Made by a program: the position numbers and the translations under genes. From positions 1 through 64,000 of the forward strand of contig WPDH01000135.1 of NCBI GenBank assembly GCA_019137255.1: a stretch of DNA of 64,000 nt, written 5' to 3'. Positions 13,901 to 25,495 of this stretch are shown here, piece after piece (position 1 is the stretch's first letter; every line of letters begins with the position of its first letter). The stretch is from Corinectria fuckeliana (Eukaryota; Ascomycota; Sordariomycetes; Hypocreales; Nectriaceae). Under the pieces are notes generated by a model, which was not told the DNA's origin, made no database searches, and saw nothing but the letters and a program-made list of their open reading frames with translations.

Positions 13901-16189
13901 CTATATTCTTAGTAATATATTTATAAATAACTTAAGCTTACTTCTTATTAGTAAGATATATTTATCCTAGTAAAGGTTTCCTCTCTAATTATAAGTTAAT
14001 TAAGTATTTTACCTCTTCTAGTAGTAGTAAAGTCTTTAATACTTTCTTACTAAAGGTTTCTCTTTTTAACTTTAGTTTAGCTAGTAAGGTATTATCTTTT
14101 TGTTTTTTTAAATCCTCTCTTAGAATAGGTATTAGCTGCTTATCTAGTAATAGTATACTATTAATATATATAATAAATACCTTTTTATTATTTTTTACTA
14201 AGCTTTTTATAAAAAATATAAGGTTTTAAACTAAAATAGGTTTATAAGTTTATATATATATTTAGGTGTTAATTATAATACCTTCTTCTCTTATTACTTA
14301 GGTGAATAAAAGTAAGTTACTAGCTCTTTTTAGGTATTATACTTTTATAAATAGCTTTCTTACTTTCCTAAGAAACTCTTAGTAATTTAGTAGAAAGAAA
14401 GTTAGCTAGTAAGCTAGTAGAGAAAGAGTTATTATCTTATTAAAGCTAGCTAGGTTTAGTATCTTCTAATCTAAATTAGACTTAAAACCTAACTTTTATA
14501 TTAGTTATTAGCTAATAAGGTTAACTTATATATAGGTGTTTATATTTATTTTAACTTCTTTTTTAGTAAACACTTATATAATAAGTATCTTATCTTATAT
14601 AATTACTCTAATTAGTACTAGCTTAGGTTTTAATATAAGAAGTGTAGTAATTATTTTTATACCTACTTGTTTTCTAATAAGTTAATATTCTTAGAATAGG
14701 CTATAATAGCCTGTATAATAGTTATATCTTAGGTAGCTTTTCTTTTTTTTAACTATCTTATAGTCCTTTAGGGTGCCTTATAATTTAAAGCATAATATCC
14801 TTCTTTATTATAATTATAGCAGGTAATCCCTCTAAGAAACTAACTTAATAAGTAGTTATCTATTACTTATTATCTATTATTACTAGCTAGCTAAAGTCTT
14901 TTATTAGTTAACTTATTAGTATTTTAAGTTCTTAACTTACTTAGAGGGTAAGTCTAACAGTTTATTATTTAGGTCTTTTATAAACCCTCTTAAGTGTTAG
15001 TAAAGCTACTTCTCTTCTAGCTATCACTCCTTAAGCAGTTATTACCTTTAAGGTATTACTATTACTATTAAGCTTTCTAAGCTAGCTCTCTTACCTTTAG
15101 GATATCTATTTATAGTCTTTAGAGCTTCTTCTTAATCTTAGTTTATAGTTTATAATAGTATTAATATACTAAGATCTTATCTTTCTTAGGCTTTTTAGTG
15201 CTAAAAGAGTTATAAATTAATTTTTACATATTAAAGTAGTCTATTAGTAACTGTTTTATATCTTATTAGAGGTAGGTAAGGTTTTCTTATAGTTTAATTA
15301 CTTACTATTTTAGATTTATATATAGTCTTCTTATAAACTTTATAAAGTCTAACTATAAGAGGTTTTATATAGTGCTTAAATAGTCTTTTTATTTTATCTA
15401 TAGGATTTTAAAAAGGTAAGTAGTTAACTAGAGTATTTTCTAGTAATAAGTTATAAACTCTTATATATTATTTGCTAACTATATAATATAAATCTAATTA
15501 TTAATTTATACGCTTATTATATCTTTCTTAAGAGACTTATAAGAGTATTAAGATAGTCTTTTATACTCTTTTAGCTTATTACTACTAGATTTTATAGCTA
15601 GCTTTTTAAGTAGCTATTTCTAAAATTAATAATCTTCCTCTTATATTTTATAGTCCTCTTCTTATTAGAATACTATTATTAAGACTAATTCCTAAAGAGT
15701 TAAAGTGTTTTTCTTAAGGCTAATCACTTAGTAATAATATTCTAAGAAGGTTCTTAATTAGGATTATTATCTTATATATAATTAGAATTATATAAATAAT
15801 TAGTTTTTATTATTATTATATATATCTAATATTAGGGTTTCTTTTTTATTAAGATTATAATCTCTATAAGTAGTTTTTAAGTCCTCTTTTAGCACTTATT
15901 ATAACCTAGCTTTATATAAGAGAGAGAGTGTTCTTTCTAGTAACACCTCTTAGCTTAGTATAAGATCTAGTATAAAGAGTATTTCCTAAGAGAGTCCCTT
16001 CTTTATAAAGAGGGTATTAATTAGATTAATCTCTTTCTCTACCTAATTAGTAGGTGTAAGTTTGTTTATTATTATTAATAGTTATCTTACACTTATTATA
16101 TGCTTATTATACTCTATAAGAGATCTTATATAACCTCTTATTTTATGTTATATACTAGTAACTTAGGTAAAGTATAAAAGTAAAAGGAT

Positions 16190-16394
16190 TATAAGAGTTA
16201 GTCTCACTAGAGTGTAAATATAAAGATTATAAAGGTAGGTATTAGTATATTATAAAGCTTTTACTTAATAAGTATTTAGTAAGTGCTTATTTAGTATTCT
16301 TAAAGGGGTTACTAGCTTACTATTTAGGCAAGCCTTAAGGTTAAGCCTTAAAGGCTTATATTAGGTGTTAATAGTATTAGCACTAACTATTATA
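16190..16394 (-). repeat. LTR (right copy) of the Gypsy element
   Basis: Gap-free partner of 8,848-9,052. I counted roughly fifteen differences between the copies by eye and all of them are transitions (C/T or G/A), as RIP would produce. For a minus-strand element this is the 5' LTR. Confidence 0.85.
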
Positions 16395-18735
16395 CTAGCT
16401 AATTATAGTTTACCTTTTAATTTTACTATTATTACTATCTTAGTCTCTAAGTAACCTTTTAACTAGAAGTATAACTATATTATAGCTTTTTTACTTTTTC
16501 TAAACTTATAAGAATTTATAAGTTATATATAAAAGCACTTAATTAAGTAAGCTAGTAAGATTTAATATCTTAAGATTAATAAGGTTTTTACCTTAATAAA
16601 TATAAAAAAGATCTTTTACTAATATAATTAGGTCTTAGCTTTTTACTCTTTTATTACTATTAATACTTTCTAAGAAATAAGTATAAAGTATATTACTAAC
16701 TTTATTAAGACTCTTATCTTAGATAAGATTAGGATTAAAAACTAGTAATATATTTTTAATACTTAGCTAATTAAGAATATAAGTATTAGCTTAGTAAACT
16801 ATAAACCTTATAAGAGTTACTTAAGTATACTATTTTAAGAGCTATTTACTAATATTAGTAAGTATACTACCCTCTAGTAAAATAATATAAGCTTCTAATA
16901 TAAGTATAATAAGTACTAGACTATTTATATAGATAGTATACTAATAAAAGAGTACTAAACTACACCTAGTAGTTTTATCTCTTACTAGCTTATTTTTATT
17001 ATCTTACTAGATTAGTTAATTTAATACTATAAGAACTAAGACTTAAATCTTAATCTTATAGGTTTACCTTTTAATAATATATTAGATAAGATTATATATT
17101 AGAAACTAGCTAACTTAGAACTAATAAAATATAACTCTAATCTAACTAACTTACTTATAACTTTTACTCTTTATATACCTATTTAAAAGAGATCTTAAAA
17201 ACCTTTAAGCCTATAGTTAAACTTAACACCTAAAGGTATTAGTACTATCTTATATAACTTTTAGAAGAGACCTCTCTTTAAGCTAAAGTTACTAAAGCTA
17301 GTACTTATAAAAAAAGAGGAAATAAACCTAACTAATATAAAGATAAAGCTTATACTCTTACTAAATTAGAATTATATCTTATCTTATATTAACTTAGATA
17401 AGTAGTCTTATTTAGACCTCTTTAAAGACTATAACTTTATATCTAAGCCTAAAAAGAAGAAGAATATTAGAACTTAGGCTTTATTATCTACTTATAAGAC
17501 TAACTCCCCTTCTTAGCTTAATACTAGCTAAAACCCTAAGGATATTTAAAAGGCTACTAAAGCTTTATAAGCTATAAAAGAGAAAGCTACTTTCTAGTAA
17601 TAGTAAGATAATAAGAATTTAAAAGGTAATATTCTTATAAGAGATAAGTCTAAAGCTACTAAAGTCTTAAAACCTTATAAGATTATTAACCTTATACTAT
17701 TAATTATTAGTATACTTTTAAGAGATATTACCTAAGAAAAGAAAAATATAAGATTAAATACTATAGCTAATTAATAAATAAGAGCTACTACTAATAAGAT
17801 AATAAGATATACTTTTAATAATAACCTTTTATAAATATTTAATAGTTACTCTTACTATATCTTAGTTACACTCTTAAAATCTATTCTAACTTAACTAACT
17901 TTCTTTATAAACCTTTTTTATCTTCTTTTTACTCTTATATTATTACTATATTATATATAATAGGCTAGCTAGTAAAATAAAAAATATTAAGATTATAAAC
18001 TATTTCTCTCCTCCCCTTAAGGAAAACTTTTTACTATAAAACCTACTCTTACTATAAGCTAAGCCTAGTATAAAAATAACCTATAATTAATTTAAAAATC
18101 TTATTATTAAGACTAAATATAAACTTAAAGTAATTATCTTAGTAGCTACTTTTCTCTTAGTTTAAGAAATAATAGTAACCTTAGTTAATACTACTATAAG
18201 CTATACTTAATATATAAGTAGTAAGATTTTAATCTTACTATCTCTTATAAAAATAATTATAACTACTATTAAAAAAGTAGTATTAGCTACTCTTTAGAAA
18301 ATACCTATTAAGGCTTTAACTTAAGCCTAAGTTACTTATAATAAGAGAATACTCTTATCCCTAATAGTATTACTATTAAAAATAATTCTTTCTTACCTTA
18401 GTAAGAAGATTATTATTAGGTTACCTAGTATAACTTCTAATATTATATCTTATATACTATTAGATATTATAATAATTATTAACTATACCCTCTTAAGAGG
18501 TTATCTTTTACTTATAGTAGTCTTATACTATCTTTTTAGTAAGAATATTATAGTTCTCTTTTATAGACTAATTATAAATCTCTTAAAAGATAATACTTAG
18601 ATTTTTACTATTTTTAGTATAAGTATATATTAGGTCTTAAGATAGTTTATAATAGTTACTAAGAGAGTCTTAACTAGCTATATAAAAGGCTTACTTAAGA
18701 ATCTTATAATAGATATCTAATAAGTAAATAGTATT

Positions 18736-18737
18736 NN
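18736..18737. other. Assembly gap (two Ns) between identical flanks
   Basis: The two Ns are flanked on both sides by the same nonamer AATAGTATT, which suggests a forced join or collapse in repetitive AT-rich sequence rather than a true 2-base unknown. Confidence 0.85.
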
Positions 18738-21412
18738 AATAGTATTAAGATATATACTATAAAACTATTATAAAGCTATTATATAGTTAGATCTTACTAG
18801 TTATTAGTTATATTATTAACTAAACTAATAGATATAAATAAACTTTATAATTAAGATATAATTATAGCTATAAAGGTTTATTAGACTAAGTCTTATTTAG
18901 GGGAGATTTAACTTAGGTAGTACTTTAAGTATTTTTATTTTAAATATATTATATAGTATTATTAAGAATAAGCTAGGTATAGCTATTATAAGAGAGCTTA
19001 CTATATAAGAGATATAATATACTTTACTTTTACTAGTAAGATCTCTTTAGTATATTATAACTATAATAGCTTATACTTAGTATAATCTTATATATACTAT
19101 ATAGTATAAAAAGAGTAGAAATAAGTAAGAAATACCTATATAAAAAGACTTATATAGTTTAGTATTCTAAGTAAGTAGTATAAATATATAGTATACTTAC
19201 TATAAGATATAATAGTATTAATACTAATACTAACTATAGTACTAAACTATTTTGCCTAAAAGAGGCCTAAATAGCTCTTAAAGTAGCTTTAGGCTAAAAT
19301 AGACTTAGGTTTAGGTTTAGCTCTTATAGTATTTAGACTAATTAACTAATTAAGAGAGTAAATACTATTAAAAGTTAGAGAAGATACTCTAATACTAGTT
19401 AGTAATAAGAATAATACCTAGAAGGATAAGAATAAGTAGTATAAGTAACTTAGACTTAACTTAAGATTAATTAAATTTTAGTATATAATTTAGGCTAAGC
19501 CTTATAAGAGCTTATTATTATAAGTATATAATTAGCTTTTCTTATAAAGTAGACTTACTTATAACTTATATTACTATATATATATACTAAGCTTAACTTA
19601 CTTCCCTCTTAGGTAAGAGTAGTAAGAGGTTTTTTATCTTATAGCTTATTATAAGAGTTTTTCCCTCTTATTATAAATTAGTCTAAGTTACTTAGAAGAA
19701 GAACTAAATAGTTATAAGCTAAATTAAGTATAAATAAATAAAATATACTTTTAATAAACTTACTCTTATTTAAGTTTTTAACACCTAAACTTATTATTAT
19801 CTTATAACTAACACTTAGGCTATAAATATGCCTAATAAGCTTATAAGTTTTTAGTAATAGCTTATTCTAGTAATAGTAACTTATACTCTCTTTTAATTTT
19901 TATCTTTTACTACTTACTCTTCTTATATAAATAAATTAGCTGCTTAGAACTATACTTAAGGTAAGTAATAAGATATATTAGAATATATAATAAGATAAGA
20001 GGAGATAAAAAATAATAAGAAAGTAGAGAGGTAAACTAAAAGGATAAGAGAAGATATAATAAGTAGATATATTACTTTTAGATAGATTAGAGAAAGACTA
20101 GACTATTAACTAGGTTTCTTTTGTTATTTAGAGTGTAACTCTTAGTATGCTTAAGAATAAGTATTAAGTTATAAGAGAGGTTTATAATAGTGCTAATTAG
20201 TATAAGAGTTTTAATATATATAAGGCTTAGCTGCTAGTAGTTACTACTTAAAGTGGCTATCTTACCTAATCTTAATAAAAGATAATACTTTTTTTTTTCT
20301 TTTTAATTTTAATCTTACCTTTTATTGCTTTTTGTCTTATCTTACCTAGCTGTTATAACAGCTCTTATTATTTATTCTTATTCTTATTAGCTAGATTACC
20401 TTTAAAAGTATTAAATTTAATACTTAAAGGCAGTCTAATCTGTTTTATATCTTTTATAGTTACTTAAGCTGTGATCTTATCTATATATCTCCTCTTTTAA
20501 GCTAACAGCTTTAGTTAGGTAGTTAGTCTACACTAACTGTATCTCCTGCTAACAAAATAGGCTAGCTCTTAGGCAGCTGCGAGAAGGTGCTAAAAGAGAT
20601 TAATATTAATAAAGCTAAAAAAGAGAAAAGAGAGAAAGCAGAGCTTTCTACCTATTAGACTTAAATACCTGTATAGGCTGCTAACTAACTTAGCAGCTAG
20701 GCCTTATCACCTCTTAGTAGATAACTTCTCTATCTAGCTTAGGCTGGGTAAAGCTTAGACTATAACAAAAGATAGTATATATTAAATAAGATATAGCTAG
20801 CTATATAAGATAGTTAAATTTCTTAAAGTAGATAGTAGTAAAGCTCTTAGAGGTTTTAAGTGATTATAGGTTTTTAAAGTATATCTTAATAACTAATAGA
20901 TAGCTTATTAGATAGAGAAATAAAAGTGAGTTAAAATAGTATTATTTGTATTATAATTAGATAAAGATTAAGTACTTAAGTCCCTTTTTTATATCTAAAT
21001 ATAAAAGAAAATTCCTCTTCTTTTATAAATAGATTTCTAGTCTTTTAACAGTTTAAATAAAGTGTATAATAGCTTGATTTATAGTTAAGGTAATAAGAAA
21101 TAATATACTAAAATCTTAGATTAGTTAGATATAATATTATACTATAATTATAGTTCTAGTAGTAAGTCTTTTAGAGTTTATTTAAAAGTAAGTATAAGTT
21201 AGAAAACTAGTATTTAGTAGTAATTTTATAATAGTTAATAGAAATATAAGAAAGTCTTTATATAGTGCTAATATAATATTAATAATACTATAAGCTAATA
21301 TATACTAGGATTTTCCTAGAATTTTATAACACTAGTTAAAGCTAGTAAACTCTAATAGTATATATCTTAAAAGACAATATAAAGCAAAAGTCTAATATAA
21401 GCTTTCTATTAA

Positions 21413-21773
21413 TAGCATCAGCGAGGATGATTTTAACATTAGCAACACTTGGATGACATTTCAGTCGTATTAGAAGTTTAATTACAAGGTTGCTTTATAC
21501 AAGAATACCGTTTTAAGAAGCCAGGGTCTTCCGCAAACCACTTGCCTCCGATTTCGCACCTGTCGTAACATTCCATACGTAAGGTCCTTCCAACCCTTGG
21601 ATGCCTTCTGATACCCTGCAACAGGGAACTAGGTTTAACAGCTGGCGAGTATCCGTATATCTAAAAACGTGCATGCATCTAAGGAGCTGAATAGTAAATA
21701 ATATTCCGCTTTCTAAAATAGTTATGTATAAATAGTACAAGAGCCTTACGCAATATACCTGGCTGCATTAATG
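21413..21773. other. Boundary region, no gene
   Basis: About 360 bases of balanced composition lie between the AT-rich block and the first gene. It should hold the 3' untranslated region of the minus-strand gene that follows. I see no other supported feature. Confidence 0.5.
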
Positions 21774-23302
21774 TTATGCTTGAGGACGCTCCGGATATAT
21801 ATCATTTGATATGCTGGAGCCAGTGTCGCTTTTCTTAGCGTCTTCATATACGACGTTAACGTTAGTCGTGCGTATAATCCCATTATACGTCATTATCTCC
21901 TCCTCGGATCCCGTTGGTGATACCCCCCGAATTTCAGTGTGTGCGTTCTTTCGTGACGGGTGCAGGTCATTGAGCATGTAGTTCATCGAGTGGCTCTGGT
22001 GGTTGCGTGACACTTTCGAACTACTGCCATATGCTGCATTCGAGAAAGCACCGTGGCCACTTCTTCTTTGAGGTTTGTCGCCGGATTTACCTGAACCGTT
22101 GCCAAAGAGTTTTGGATACCAGCGACTGAAGAGCGGTCGAAGGGCGGGTATAGAGCAGCAGACGATAGCAATATTGACCTCGACAACTGTCCAAACGTAG
22201 GCAATGTTGTGATGCTTGGTCTTTTCACCCAAGTAAAGTAGCCGATAAATGTTGACTAGGCGGATAATGGCGACAATTGGGACACTGCGTCAATGCCAAG
22301 ATTAGCGTTGTGGTGCCTAGTAAAGGTGAGATTCTTCCAGCTTACAATAGGCCGATGGCGAAGATTCCCAGTACTGCGAATTTCGCTCCGCGTGGCATCC
22401 GAAGGCTCAAGAAAATCCAGAAAGGGAGTGCAAGGATCATCACATCCATCGCGATAGTCAGTGAAGACTGAATGATGTGGAAGCTGTTGCCGATGCATCT
22501 CGTGTTGGGGTCCTTCCTCAGTTCAGGGTGCCAATTCGTTTCTATCGGAACACACTGGAACAGAGCAGCGAAGAAAATGGCCACGGCGTGAAGGCCATTG
22601 GAAATGAGCAGTCCCCAAATGGTCCTGAAAATGATCTTGTTGTGCCCTTGCAGACGCAAGAGAAAGACCAAAATGGAGGCTTTGACAAATGCTAGGACGG
22701 GATTATAACACAGCTGCTCGAAGAAATTCCACCAAAGGCCTGCGCTGGGGTCGTAATCAGGGACGTCGTCTTCCTCCCAACCGTAGTAGTTGAGCTTTAA
22801 AACTAGTACGCGCAGATTTGTGAGCTTATGGCTATGTACGATATGGGGGGATTAAACTGGTGTGGGGAGTGCGTGCTTACACATGAACAAACTCGAAGTA
22901 ACTAGAATGGACGAAACCTATGCCAGATTCAATTAGCCGTGTTTGTTTAGGCGGCCGCTCTTGGATCAGCAGTCTCGTACCATTGCGGCTCCGCAAAGCC
23001 AATCATCTTGGATAGAAAGGTCAGCACGAAATGCTCCTGAGCGTAAAGAGAGTTGGTAGAACTCTCGGGGATGATCCCACGCAGCTCTCTTTTGAAACAA
23101 AGGCAGCTGACGTACCTAATCCTAGAGTACGCGCTGTGACGCGGGTGTAAATTCGAAGCGAGAACACCACGACTGATAAAGCCGGGAAGAAGAAGATGAC
23201 GAAGAGCCCAGCCTGCTGCAGTATTGGTGTGGGGATCCTGGAAACATCCGGATAGGGCCCGGGGCCAGCACCCCTCAGCCGTAACGTCGTCGAGTCATCC
23301 AT
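21774..23302 (-). CDS. SAT4/PTH11-type rhodopsin-domain integral membrane protein
   Basis: A five-exon model gives 405 residues: 23,302-23,116; 23,006-22,981; 22,917-22,881; 22,802-22,346; 22,284-21,774. All introns are GT-AG and every junction stays in frame. The N-terminus faces out, then helix 1 (about residues 33-52) runs into GLDDW at 61-65, the hallmark after helix 1 of this fungal family. Later landmarks are a short QGHNK loop, a cysteine-bearing loop (FQCVP, NTRCIG), helix-breaking SLRMPRGAKFAVLGIF and the conserved W..VE.NIAIVC..IPALRPL end of helix 7. A hydrophilic Ser/Asn-rich cytoplasmic tail of roughly 110 residues follows. The family (fungal rhodopsin-like domain, which includes PTH11-like receptors) acts in the plasma membrane; ligand and signalling partner are unknown. 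The second exon is only 26 bp and the third 37 bp, so these two deserve transcript support. Confidence 0.85.
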
Positions 23303-24616
23303 CCAAGCTGCATTTGCGGGTGCCGGGATTAGGTCGACGATTTGGCGATATTGATGGGCTCGGACCGTTACCTGTCAAGATAATGTAGTAACACTGCAGA
23401 AAATTTCCGAATTCAAGATCTCTGGGGGCTATTGGGTTTAAGCAACCTCAGCAGAAAAGAACGCAAATGATGCGCATGAAAAGTCTAGCTGCTTGCCCCT
23501 TATCTTTTGGCTCTAAACAAGCACTCCCCTGCAGGATTTAACTTCAATCATCGACGAGGATCGCAAAATCTTGGTTATGGGGCATTGATCAGCGCGGCAC
23601 TACTCTAGCGGGTTCAGAGCAGGGTACGTACGTGTATGTCACGTACATCTTGGCATCTGTAGTTGCTCGCTCATCAGTTTTGCGGGGTCTGCAGCATCTA
23701 GATGGCTGATTGAATCGCTAATCGCGCTGTTGTGCCGTGGTAGGACACGAAGAGCCCGACATCTACAGACTCCCTCCATGGTGATCATCTCAGTCGACAG
23801 GTCGCCTTATTCTCATGCCTTCTCTTGTATGAAGTATCGCAACTGCCTTGAACTTCCTCACAGCGTCAAGTCAACTATCCAAGTCTCTGACAGATGTTGG
23901 GTAGCACCCTCTTTGCGATAAGCCTAGTGCTAGCATTCCGCCTTACCCCCGGGTTCTGACGTGAAGGGTTCGACATGCGGCAAGCTTGATTAGACAGTCT
24001 AGTCTAGTCCGTGGCTGAAACACTCTGTTAGGTGAACAGCAAGCCACATGACTAGCAGGATGACCTTGCTCTTGTTGGTCATTTCGTTCGGGGGGTCGTT
24101 GACGCCGTGTGGTGGTTCTTGTTGACAAGGGCAAAGATAGATTATGCGAACGGCTGGAGTTTCCAATCTGGGTTAGCCTTTAGTCTACTTACTGTCAAAC
24201 TGTTCAAGGCAAGCTGAACGATCTACAGCAGATCGCACGAATCTGGATCTTGAACAAGCGGGGTCCCTGACTAGCTTTAACGATCGCTACCGAATGCAAC
24301 CGTCATCCGAACCCTTCGAATCTCTCATCCCCAAATCCCACAGGACTACCAACCAGGTAGGTAGGTGCCAGGGCCGCGCAGAGAAGTGTACCCGAGACCA
24401 TGGGCTGGGACCTGAAACTGCATCTCGGAAGGAAAAGGTCCACTGCCGACATGCATGCGGCATTATTCTGGAAAGACAAAGACCATAACCCCGCTTTCTT
24501 CACTACACACTACATGATGAATACGAGCAGTGTGTCCTCTTACTCGGAGCCTTGTTTTGCTCTCAAAGCGCCTCATCAAGATGAAATGCCACTGTGGAAT
24601 TTATGTTCTCGAATAC
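23303..24616. other. Intergenic, no supported gene
   Basis: This 1.3 kb region contains only short open frames on either strand, none with a recognisable motif, signal peptide or plausible splice structure. It should include the promoter of the minus-strand membrane-protein gene ending at 23,302. Confidence 0.5.
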
Positions 24617-24926
24617 CTAACTCCAAACCGATGCGATATTCTCATTGCACTCTGCTTCCTTGACAGTATAGACGTGTCGAACGGCCAATGGATTCCCGGG
24701 TACATGTTCGGTGTAGTGTACCCGCAATGCACCCTGTGCAGCTGTAAGACAAGTATTAGTACTGGGATTAAGAAGCAGGCTCTGGCGACATACCTAGAGA
24801 TTGCAGCATGTAGATTCGGGAGGACGTCGGGCAACTACTATATGTGTGGGGTTTCAGCTGACGTTGACAGATGTTACTAACCGCCCCCAGTACAGGCTTC
24901 CGCGTCTCCAAGTCTTCGGTTGACAT
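24617..24926 (-). CDS. Candidate small two-exon gene, unknown protein
   Basis: Exon 24,926-24,794 (ATG) joins exon 24,741-24,617 (TAG) across a 52-bp intron and gives 85 residues. The intron is textbook fungal: donor GTATGT, branch AGTACTAATA, acceptor CTTACAG. The product begins MSTEDLETRK, contains three cysteines, and has no signal peptide or membrane segment. It ends ECNENIASVWS. I do not recognise a family. The intron signals are the main argument for it; two open exons of this size could arise by chance, and overlapping open frames exist on the opposite strand. It could also be the surviving 3' end of a longer gene. Confidence 0.3.
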
Positions 24927-25495
24927 CAATTCAGCGATGGCGGGGACTAGTTACCCCGGCTGTGCTCAAAGATAGAGGGATCGGCAAACAGGGTCTCTTC
25001 AGTGACCGGGCGCAGAACTGAGTCCTTGCTATAGGTGGGCCTTGCTCTAGCGAACCCTTACCACCGGGCTTGCTTGATCTTGAGCAGTAATGAATGCACA
25101 GAATAAAATTGTTTTCCGGAGAGCTACACCGTGATCTGCCGCTCTTCGTAGCTCTGTAGCACAAGTCCACGTGTAGCCTGCCGGAAGAATATACATCATG
25201 GCCAAGTCAAACACGAAAGTTGGCCCCTCGTTGGGCTATCCAATAGCACGGCAGGATCAGGAGTAGGGCCATTCGTTGACACTTGAACCACGCAATTTCG
25301 AGAGAGCCCATGGATGCTTATTAGCTTGGCCTACATGGCTGCAAGGAAGTGGATCGATCCCAGCCACGCCTCCCAGGCCGGTCGGTGCCCGGTTGCCAAA
25401 TACGGTTTGTCCATAAGTATTGTTGCTTTGGCTTTCGCATCTGTCCAGCTTTCGTGATAGCATCGCTGTTCTGCAGAAGCTCCAGCTGCCTCATC
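24927..25495. other. Intergenic, upstream of the oxidase gene
   Basis: This stretch should carry the divergent control regions of the small minus-strand candidate and the plus-strand oxidase. I see no clear TATA box or other defined site. Confidence 0.4.

Larger units (their letters stand above)
8843..16399 (-). mobile_element. RIP-inactivated Ty3/Gypsy LTR retrotransposon
   Basis: Two 205-bp long terminal repeats (8,848-9,052 and 16,190-16,394) flank about 7.1 kb of interior. The element is bordered by identical CTAGC pentamers at 8,843-8,847 and 16,395-16,399. A polypurine tract (minus strand AAAAGAGGAGAGAA, near 9,057-9,070) lies inside the left repeat, as expected for a minus-strand element. 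Minus-strand ghosts of reverse transcriptase (about 13,400-13,900) and integrase (about 11,750-12,010) come in that order, which is the Gypsy (RT before IN) arrangement. All reading frames are riddled with TAA and TAG. The element is dead and cannot be transcribed into intact proteins. I could not identify the primer-binding site or gag with confidence. Confidence 0.85.
1..21412. repeat. RIP-degenerated AT-rich block
   Basis: The whole stretch is strongly AT-rich and is dominated by TA, AG and CT steps, while CA, TG and CG dinucleotides are very rare. That is the footprint expected of repeat-induced point mutation, which converts C to T at CpA on either strand. TGA stops are consequently rare while TAA and TAG occur in every frame. 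The only open frame above 60 codons is at 682-876 (64 codons, Ser/Lys/Asn-rich, no recognisable family), which I do not regard as a gene. The block ends sharply near 21,412, where balanced composition begins. Two LTR elements can be delimited inside it (6,933-7,660 and 8,848-16,394). The remainder (about 60-6,900, 7,670-8,840 and 16,400-21,412) is probably further mutated repeat, but I could not assign it to a family. Confidence 0.93.
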
